From Rana temporaria (lineage: Eukaryota; Chordata; Amphibia; Anura; Ranidae), in NCBI RefSeq assembly GCF_905171775.1, contig NC_053490.1, positions 517,643,854 to 517,707,853 of the forward strand: a stretch of 64,000 nt of DNA. Direction: 5' to 3'. Made by a program: the position numbers and the translations under genes. This document shows, piece by piece, positions 56,330 through 64,000 of the stretch; position 1 is the first letter of the stretch; each line of letters starts with the position of its first letter. The notes beneath the pieces are model-generated. The model worked only from the letters and a program-made list of their open reading frames with translations, made no database searches and was not told where the DNA came from.

Positions 56330-57540
56330 AGGGAATATACCCTTTATACCCTTTATATTGGTGATTAGTGGGTTGAAGAAAAACCCTTACATTGGTGGTC
56401 AGTGGAAGGAAAGATACCCTTTATATTGGGGGTTATTTGGAGGAAGAATACCCATTACATTGGTGATCATTGGGAGGAAAGATACCCTTTATATTGGGGG
56501 TTATTTGGAGGAAGAATACCCATTACATTGGTGGTCAGTGGAAGGAAAGATACCCTTTATATCGGGGGTTATTTGGAGGAAGAATGCCCATTACATTGGT
56601 GAGATACCCTTTATATTGGGGGTTATTTGGAGGAAGAATACCCATTACATTGGTGGTCAGTGGAAGGAAAGATACCCTTTATATTGGGGGTTATTTGGAG
56701 GAAGAATACCCATTACATTGGTGATACATTGGTGATCATTGGGAGGAAAGATACCCTTTATATTGGGGGTTATTTGGAGGAAGAATACCCATTACATTGG
56801 TGGTCAGTGGAAGGAAAGATACCCGTTATATTGGGGGTTATTTGGAGGAAGAATACCCATTACATTGGTGGTCAGTGGAAGGAAAGATACCCTTTATATC
56901 GGGGGTTATTTGGAGGAAGAATGCATATTACATTGGTGAGATACCCTTTATATTGGGGGTTATTTGGAGGAAGAATACCCATTACATTGGTGGTCAGTGG
57001 AAGGAAAGATACCCTTTATATTGGGGGTTATTTGGAGGAAGAATACCCATTACATTGGTGATACATTGGTGATCATTGGGAGGAAAGATACCCTTTATAT
57101 TGGGGGTTATTTGGAGGAAGAATACCCATTACATTGGTGATCATTGGGAGGAAAGATACCCTTTATATTGGGGGTTATTTGGAGGAAGAATACCCATTAC
57201 ATTGGTGGTCAGTGGAAGGAAAGATACCCTTTATATCGGGGGTTATTTGGAGGAAGAATACCCATTACATTGGTGATCATTGGGAGGAAAGATACTCTGG
57301 TGGTCAGTGGGAGGAAATATACTCTTTCCATTGGTGGTCAGTGGATGGAAAGATACCCTTTACATTGGTGGTTATTGGGAGGAACCCCTTTCATTCGTGG
57401 TTAGTGGGAGGAAAGATACTCTTTACATTGACGGTCAGTGGTAGGAAAGATACCCTTTCCATTGGTGGTTATTGAGAGGAAGAATACCCATTATATTGGT
57501 AGTTGGTGAGGGAAAAGATACCCTTTACATTGGTGGTTAT
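56330..57540. repeat. Satellite block 1: 68-bp dimers of 34-bp monomers
   Basis: Alternating monomers ATTGGTGGTCAGTGGAAGGA (then AAGATACCCTTTAT) and ATTGGGGGTTATTTGGAGGA (then AGAATACCCATTAC). The dimer recurs about 15 times, with local insertions such as GTGATACATTG. 68 is not divisible by 3 and the units lack stops, so all three frames stay open; these are not genes. Confidence 0.93.
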
Positions 57541-57552
57541 TGGGAGGAACAA

Positions 57553-57978
57553 AACCGTACACACAATCGGTTTTCCTGTTGAAAAAAGTCAGATGAGAGC
57601 TTTTGGTCGGGAATCCCAACTGTGTGTATGCTCCATCAGACTTTTTCCAACAGGAAAACTGCTGGAAAAAGATAGAGAGCAGGATCTCTTTTTTCCCGTC
57701 AGGAAAAAAAACTGATCGGAATTTTCTGTCGTGTGTACAAATCCCGACGCGCAAAATTCCTACGCATGCTCGGCAGGAATTCGACGCATGCTCAGAAGCA
57801 TTGAACTTCATTTTCTTGGCTCGTCGTAGTGTTGTAGGTCACCGCGTTCTTGGCAGTCAAAGGTTCACCAAACTTTTGTGTGACCGTGTGTATGCAAGGC
57901 AGACTTGAGAGGAATTCCGTTGGGAAAACCATCATTTTTTTTTTTTTCGACGGGAAAACCGCTCGTGTGTACAGGGCA
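57553..57978. repeat. Family T foldback MITE within the satellite
   Basis: Left ACCGTACACACAATCGGTTT and right CCGCTCGTGTGTACAGGGC, with TTTTCCTGTTGAAAAAAGTC dyads. Satellite sequence continues on both sides. Confidence 0.75.
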
Positions 57979-58325
57979 TTATATTCGTGGTTAGTGGGAA
58001 AAAAGATACCCTTCACATTGGTAGATGGTGGGAGGAAAGTTACCCTTCACATTGGTGGTCAGTGGGAGGAAAGATGCCCTTCACATTGGTGATCAGTGGG
58101 AGGAAATATGTCCTTTACATTGGTGGTCAGTTTGACTAAAGTTGCCCTTTACATTGGAAGTGAGTGGGAAGAAAGATACCCTTTATATTGGTGGTCAATG
58201 GGAGGAATGGTGTTCTTTACATTGGTAGTCAGTGGAGAAAAGTTCCCTTAAATCCTTAAATGAGTGGTTAGTAAGGGCACATAATGTTGTGCATGAGGGT
58301 AGGAAAATTAAGGTCTAATTAAGAT
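57979..58325. repeat. Satellite, degenerate monomers
   Basis: Continuation of the 'acattggtggtcagtgggag' monomer series with more divergence, up to a LINE fragment. Confidence 0.8.
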
Positions 58326-58339
58326 GCAGTTCAGTTTTG

Positions 58340-59460
58340 AGCCCCAGTTCTCAAAAAGGATATTGGGGAACTGGAGAAAGTGCGGAGAAGGGCAACAAAA
58401 TTGATAAGAGGCATGGAGGAGCTCAGCTATGGGGAAAGATTAGAGGAACTTAATGGGCCAGATCCTCAAACGAATTACGCCGGCGTATCTATGGATACAC
58501 TGCGTTATTTCAAAGTTCCCGCGTCGTATCTCTGTTTTGTATCCACAAAACAAGATACGATGGAATCTGGGCTCGATCCGACAGGCGTACATCTTAGTAC
58601 GCCGTCGGATCTTAGGTGCATATTTACGCTGGCTGCTAGGTGGCGTTTCCGTCGAATTCCGCGTAGAGTATGCAAATTAGCTAGATACGGCGAACCACGA
58701 ACGTACGTCCGGCCGGCGCATTTTTTTACGTCGTTTGCGTTCGGCTTTTTCCGGTGTATAGTTACCCCTGCTATATGAGGCGTATCCTATGTTAAGTATG
58801 GCCGTCGTTCCCGCGTCGAATTTTGAAAATGTTATGTTGTTTGTGTAAGTCGTTCGCGAATAGGGATTTGCGTAGAATGACGTCACCGTCGTAAGCACTG
58901 GCTTGTTCCAGTTTAATTTCGAGCATGCGCACTGGGATACCCCCACGGACGGCGCATGCGCCGTTAAAAAAAAACATCATTTACGTCGGGTCACGACGTA
59001 TTAACATAAAACACGCCCCCATCACATAGATTTGAATTGCGCGCCCTTACGCCGGGAGAATTAAGATACGCCGCCGTAACTTTAGAGGAAAATGCTTTGT
59101 GAATACGGCGTAGCGTTACTAGGATACGCTACGCCTGCATAAAAATACGATCCGCTACATGGATCTGGCCCAATGTATTCTCTCTTGAGAAGAGGAGAAT
59201 AAGGGGGGATATGATCAACATGTACAAATACATAAGTGGTCCATATAATGAACTTGGTGTTGAGTTATTCACTGTGAGGTCATCACATAGGACAAGGGGG
59301 CACTCTTTACATCTAGAGGGAAAAAAGATTTCATAACCAAATACGGAAAGGTTTCTTTACAATAAGAGCTGTGAAAATGTGGAAAAGACTCCCTCCAGAG
59401 GTGGTCCTGGCCAACTTAGCAGATTGCTTTAAGAAAGGCCTGGTGTCAGGGACATGGCAT
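58340..59460 (+). pseudogene. LINE 3' coding fragment split by a MITE
   Basis: 58380-58454 encodes RRRATKLIRGMEELSYGERL followed by EELN. After the insertion, 59175-59410 reads (with frame shifts) GGDMINMYKYISGPYNELG-like sequence, then 'TRGHS' and the Trp-rich end. This is the C-terminal region of CR1/L2-type LINE reverse-transcriptase proteins (QRRATKLI..GM..LSY.ERL...RGDMI..YK). Upstream parts are missing. Confidence 0.7.
58455..59171. mobile_element. Family M MITE inserted in the LINE
   Basis: Ends GGGCCAGATCCT and GGATCTGGCCC. AAT flanks both sides (58452-58454 and 59172-59174), a 3-bp target duplication. Its removal reconnects the LINE coding sequence. Landmarks ACGCCGGCGTATC, 'ggctgctaggtggcgtttcc' and GCGCATGCGCCG are present. 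Confidence 0.85.
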
Positions 59461-60250
59461 GCGCAGACGTGCATTAGCAGGTGCCTGTTTTGCTGAGCAT
59501 AGACTAATGCCGCGTACACATGATCGTTTTATGTGATGAAAAAAAATGACGTTTTTAAAAACGTCACTTTAATTGACCGTGTGTGGGGGAAAACGTCATT
59601 TTATGTCTTCTAAAAAACGACCCAAAAAAATTGAAGCATGCTTCAATTTTATGTGTCGTTTTTCAAAACATCAACTTTTACTTCACAGAAATTGACCGTG
59701 TGTAGCAAAAACGTTGTTTAAAACGACGTTTTTTCATCCGCGCATGCCCAGAAGCTACTTATGAAGCGAGCTTCAATGGAAAAACGTGGTGGAACGTAAC
59801 CTCGCTTTGCTAGAACATTGTGAGAAAACGATGGTGTGCATGCAACTTCGTCTTTGAAAATTGAAGTTTCAAAAACTTCGTATTTTACTTCACAGAAAAT
59901 GTCGTTTTTTTTCATCACATAAAGTGATGGTGTGTATGCGGCATAAGGCCTATGTGCTGGAATAGTAGCTAACAGGCAAACGCCCATTAGCGCTAACAGA
60001 CAAACGGACATTAGCGCTAACAGGCGAATGCATATGCGCAAAAATACGCACGCACGTTAGCCACTAATGCTGGCGCCATATGACCTATATAAAGACAGCA
60101 GCTGCAATAGTGCAGTGCTGTCTGATCTGCAGCTTTACCTTGTGTTCTGATTCTGTGCCTGTATCTGATCCAGTATTTGACTCAGCTTTCTGACCACGCT
60201 GCTGTCTCCAGTCCTGACCTTTAGTTTGCCTTGACCCTGATTAACCCTAA
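59446..60250. repeat. LTR-like remnant split by a family T MITE
   Basis: Begins TGTCAGGGACATGGCATGCG. A family T MITE (59505-59946) follows, then 'cgctaacaggcaaacg' repeats, 'cctatataaagacagcagct' (TATA-like), and CTGATTCTGTGCCTGTATCT with a Ct-rich tail. The layout resembles the Gypsy LTR at 30.7 kb in style, not sequence. No internal genes or second LTR, so at best a solo LTR. Confidence 0.4.
59505..59946. repeat. Family T foldback MITE
   Basis: Ends TAATGCCGCGTACACATGAT and ATGGTGTGTATGCGGCATA. AAAACGTCATTTT and AAAACGACGTTTTTTC dyads inside. Confidence 0.78.
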
Positions 60251-61660
60251 CCCTGATGGTCACATGGAAGAATGTCCCTTACATTGGTGATCAGTGGGAA
60301 GAATTCTCCTTACATTGTTGGTCAGTGTGAAGAATGTTCCTTACATTGGTGATCAGTGGGAAGAATTCTCCTTACATTGTTGGTCAGTGTGAAGAATGTT
60401 CCTTACATTGATGGCCACTGGGAAGAATGCTTCTTACATTGCCGGATAGTGGAAAGTATACTCCTTACATTGGTGGCCATTAGGAGGAAGAATCCCCCTT
60501 ACATTGATGGCCAATAATAGAAATAATGCTCTTTACTTTGGTGGTCCTTGGGAGGAAGGATCCCCTTTTCATTGGTGGCGCATGGAGAAGGGGTTCTCTT
60601 GTGTTGGCTGTCAGGAAGAGTAAAATGGCATATACCTTAAAGGTCAAGAGGAAGAATACCCCCTACATTAGAAATCAGTGGGAGGAAGAATAACCTTTAT
60701 ATTGGTGGTTAGTGGGAATAATGTCCTTTACATTGGTGGTTAGTGGGAAGAATGTTCCTTGAATTGGGGGTTAGTGGGAAGAATGTCCCTTACATTGGTA
60801 AGCAGTGAGAAGAATGCTCCTTACATTGGTGGCCAGTGGGAAGAGTGTCCCTTACATTGGTGATCAGTGGGAAGAATGTCCCTTACATTGGTGATCAGTG
60901 AGAAGAATGTTCCTTACATTGGTGATCAGTAAGAAGAATGTTCCTTACATTGGTGATCTGTGAGAAGAATGCTCCTTACATTGGTGATCAGTGGGAAGAA
61001 TGTCCCTTACATTGGTGGTCAGTGAGAAGAATGCCCCTTACATTGGTGATCAGTGAGAAGAATGTTCCTTACATTGGTGGTCAGTGGGAAGAATGTTCCT
61101 TACATTGGTGATCAGTGGGAAGAATGTTCCTTACATTGGTGATCAGTGGGAAGAATGTTCCTTACATTGGTGATCAGTGGGAAGAATGTTCCTTACATTG
61201 GTGATCAGTGGGAAGAATGTCCCTTACATTGGTGATCAGTGGGAAGAATGTTCCTTACATTGGTGATCAGTGGGAAGAATGTCCCTTACATTGGTGATCA
61301 GTGGGAAGAATGTTCCTTACATTGGTGATCAGTGAGAAGAATGCTCCTTACATTGGTGATCAGTGAGAAGAATGTCCCTTACATTGGTGATCAGTGGGAA
61401 GAATGTTCCTTACATTGGTGATCAGTGGGAAGAATGTTCCTTACATTGGTGATCAGTGGGAAGAATGTTCCTTACATTGGTGATCAGTGAGAAGAATGCT
61501 CCTTACATTGGTGATCAGTGAGAAGAATGTCCCTTACATTGGTGATCAGTGAGAAGAATGTCCCTTACATTGGTCATCAGTGGGAAGACTGACCCTTGCA
61601 TTGGTGGTCAGTGGGAAGAATAAAACTTATATTGGTGGTCAATAGGAGGAAAAATATAAT
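60251..61660. repeat. Satellite block 2: 31-bp monomers
   Basis: About 40-45 units of TTACATTGGTGATCAGTGGG followed by AAGAATGTTCC, most regular from 60780 to 61580, with GTCCC/GTTCC/GCTCC variants that recur in short runs. Related by sequence to the 34-bp monomers of block 1. Confidence 0.95.
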
Positions 61661-61742
61661 TTTAATTGATGGTCATCGATAAGAAAAAAAAAATGGATGG
61701 TCCTCACAGTTAATCTTTGGAGGGAAAAACATGCTTTTATAT

Positions 61743-62243
61743 TTAAAGGAGTTGTAAAGACAAAAATATTTTCCTCTTAAATTAAAGTCTGACAGTAGCT
61801 GATAAAGTAAAAAGTAATGTTTTGCATTATAACTAGTTTGATACCTGTTGAAATCTAGCTGTTTTATTCACCTCCGTCACTCCTGAATCATTATTCTCAC
61901 TGACTTCCTGGTTTGCGGTGCACATTCATTCATGCTACATCACGGCCTAATGGGAACTACAGTTCCCATTAGGCTTAGCCTCCATGCCTGTGAGGGATAA
62001 GAGAGCATCTTCACGCAGGGCTGTAGTCATAGGGAGGGGGTGAGCACATTCTGCTTTCCACCATGCAAAACGGCTCAGATGCTGGTGGAAAGCAAGAAGA
62101 GGAGTGACAGGAAATGGCATTTTCAAACCTGGATTACTGTATTTTGGAGGTCAAAAGAAAAAACTAGGTAAGTGATATTTAAATGCTCTAGCTTACAGCA
62201 ATCAATTGATCGAATAAAAAACGAACCTTTAGTGTTCCTTTAA
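61743..62243. mobile_element. MITE with TTAAAGGA ends
   Basis: Left TTAAAGGAGTTGTAAAGACA and right GTGTTCCTTTAA. Contains the perfect dyad TAATGGGAACTACAGTTCCCATTA. Non-coding. Confidence 0.6.
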
Positions 62244-62426
62244 GAGAACTTGCCACATGAGATTCATATACAGTATTTTCCTGTATCATTCTTGGAAGTG
62301 GGTCTCAGTGCTCACTTGCCACAGTTCAACAGCAATTGTACTGCATAGAAGAATTTTCTAGGGCACTCGTGACATATAATTCTCCGCATTGATCCAAAAT
62401 TTCAAAGTCTAAAAACACTTCAAATC

Positions 62427-63289
62427 CAGGGCCATCTTTTCCATTGGGCACGCTGGGCAGTTGCCCGGGGGCCCCGCTTGCCTGGGGGGCCCCACCGGCT
62501 GCCCAGCAACCACAGTAAAAAATTATGGAGAGTGACGGGTTAGAACTGCCCATGCCCAGTTTGCGGAAATCACAGAGAAGATCCGGTCCTCCACGAGTGC
62601 GGGGGGTTGCTGATGTAAGGGGGGAGTGAATGCAAAAATGTAAGGGGGCACTGATATAAAGGTTCCCCCTCCTATATTAGTGACCCCCCTTACCTTAGTG
62701 TATTTAATCTAAGGAAGGTGGTCTCTGGTCACCAGAGTACCCCCCACATCAGAGTCTGCAGGATTCCCCCTTACAATGCAAGGGGGAACTCAGTCTGCGG
62801 ACCCTGATGTAAGTGGGAAAGAGAAAGCAGTGGACTCTGATATAAGGTTGTCTCTGGTCACCAGAGCCCCCCTCCACATCAGAGTTCCCTCCTTAGATCA
62901 TGATCTGCAGCGTTCCCCTTTACATAAGAGTTCCCTTTCACTGTAAGGGGGAATCCTGCAGACTCTGATGTAAGAGGAAACTCTGTGCTGGCTGGGTTAT
63001 AGTAACCTGACCTTCATGTCAATGAAGAAATTTTTTTTTTTTACTTTTGTTTAACTTAAACACATTGCTAATAGCACTAGCTATATGTTTATAGTTTAAA
63101 TACTGACATTTGCATTGTTGGGCACTGAAAACTGTAATTTTAGGTACTTTTTTTGCAGTGGCAGTAAAAAATGTGGTTCTGCCAGTAAATGTAATGATTT
63201 TTGTCAGTAATTCTCGTGCGTAATTGTGTAGACAGGGCCCCAGTGCACTGTATTGCCCGGGGGCCTATAATGCTCTTAAGATGACACTG
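62427..63289. mobile_element. hAT MITE (863 bp), relative of 21658-22801
   Basis: Ends CAGGGCCATCTT and AAGATGACACTG with identical 8-mers TTCAAATC on both sides (62419-62426 and 63290-63297). The interior has direct and inverted CTGATGTAAGGGGGA repeats, then 'aatactgacatttgcattg', 'ctgtaattttaggtac' and 'gccagtaaatg', shared with the element at 21.7 kb. Confidence 0.9.
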
Positions 63290-63479
63290 TTCAAATCTAT
63301 CTGGCCAATGACCATTTCCCAAGTAGTACATGTGCTTTTCTTAAGCTATACTTGAGAACGTGTGAGTACTACATAGAGAACAGCTGTTGACTGGATAAAC
63401 TTTAAGTGCGTTTAGTCTTTGTGATTTTTCACCAATAAAAATAATTATATACTTTGAGTGCCTTTGAAAATTCTTCTAT

Positions 63480-64000
63480 GGGTAAGACGAATAGCACTTA
63501 CACTGGAGGTCAGCGGGAGGAAGAATACTCCTTACATTGGTAGTATGTGAAGAAGGACTCCTCTTAATTGATGTTCAGTAACAGTAAATTGCGATTTGCA
63601 AAAATGGTTAATAGGAAAAAGAGTACTGTTCACATTGAAGGTCAGAGGGAAGAACAACATTTTCTAAAATTGTGGCTAAGGACAAGAACAATGCTGGTGG
63701 TCAGTGGGAGGAAGAATACCCTTTAGATTGGTGGTCATTGTGGGAGGTTCCTTTGACATTGGAGGTCAAGGGACAGGGGTCTGCCTACATTGGAGATCAG
63801 TGGAAAGATGAATGCCAATTGCATTTACAGTATGTGGGAATAAAACCCTATACATTGTTTGCAAGTGGTAGAAGGCCCCCATACATAATGGTCAGTGGGA
63901 AGAAACATTTCATTTTAACGGGTGGTCAAAGGGAAGAATACCCCTTACATTGGTGGTCAGTGGGAAGACTAACCCTTGCATTGGTGGTTAGAGGCAGAAG
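63480..64000. repeat. Satellite block 3, degenerate, runs off the window
   Basis: 'ttacattggtggtcagtggg', 'aagaatacc' and 'ggaggaagaat' monomers with heavy divergence; same family as 56330-61660. The array continues past the end of the window. Confidence 0.8.

Noticed and set aside
56265..57475. Long overlapping plus-strand ORFs (WRKNTHYIG, YPLYWGLFGG repeats)
   Set aside because: They are translations of the 68-bp satellite in all three frames; the unit simply has no stop codons.

Overview
The window looks like vertebrate nuclear DNA, most likely from a frog and probably a ranid. The signs are a spliced secreted-protein gene with very long introns, wall-to-wall DNA transposons and MITEs, a Tc1-like element with long inverted repeats, a chromodomain Ty3/Gypsy element, and several repeat families with many copies. 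The species call is an inference; no ribosomal or mitochondrial marker is present. I saw no prokaryotic genes, CRISPR array, rRNA or tRNA.

One host gene is supported. It is a secreted trefoil-factor (P-domain) gene on the minus strand, running from a TATA promoter near 54.94 kb to an ATTAAA signal at 11.68 kb. Five exons can be placed: signal peptide (54792-54858), trefoil domain 1 (51690-51833), domain 2 plus linker (21157-21414), domain 3 plus linker (13021-13275), and domain 4 with the stop (11704 to about 11837). All internal junctions are phase 1, and the 24 trefoil cysteines are intact. The layout matches the four-P-domain stomach peptides known from Xenopus (xP4 type). Exons 3 and 4 are duplicates of each other, including their intron edges. 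The acceptor before exon 5 is the one weak point of the model.

The rest is repeats. 0-10 kb: MITEs, a 31-bp minisatellite, two hAT MITEs with perfect 8-bp target duplications, and an AT-rich tandem duplication. 10.0-11.6 kb: a dead Tc1-like transposon just beyond the end of the trefoil gene. 12-29 kb (introns 4, 3 and part of 2): a hAT fragment, a 2.7-kb element with about 265-bp inverted repeats, a near-perfect 0.52-kb palindrome, and a hAT element carrying a G-rich minisatellite. 29.0-38.2 kb: a hAT transposase gene split first by a smaller hAT element and then by a 5.9-kb Gypsy retrotransposon. 39.3-41.4 kb: a Tc1-like element split by another minisatellite-bearing hAT element. 42-54 kb: more MITEs and palindromes. 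56.3-64.0 kb, upstream of the gene: a large satellite field built from related 31-34-bp monomers and broken up by other insertions.

The trefoil gene is the only functional unit I can argue for. The mobile elements matter mainly as the content of its introns (intron 2 alone is about 30 kb) and as evidence for how minisatellites travel inside hAT elements.
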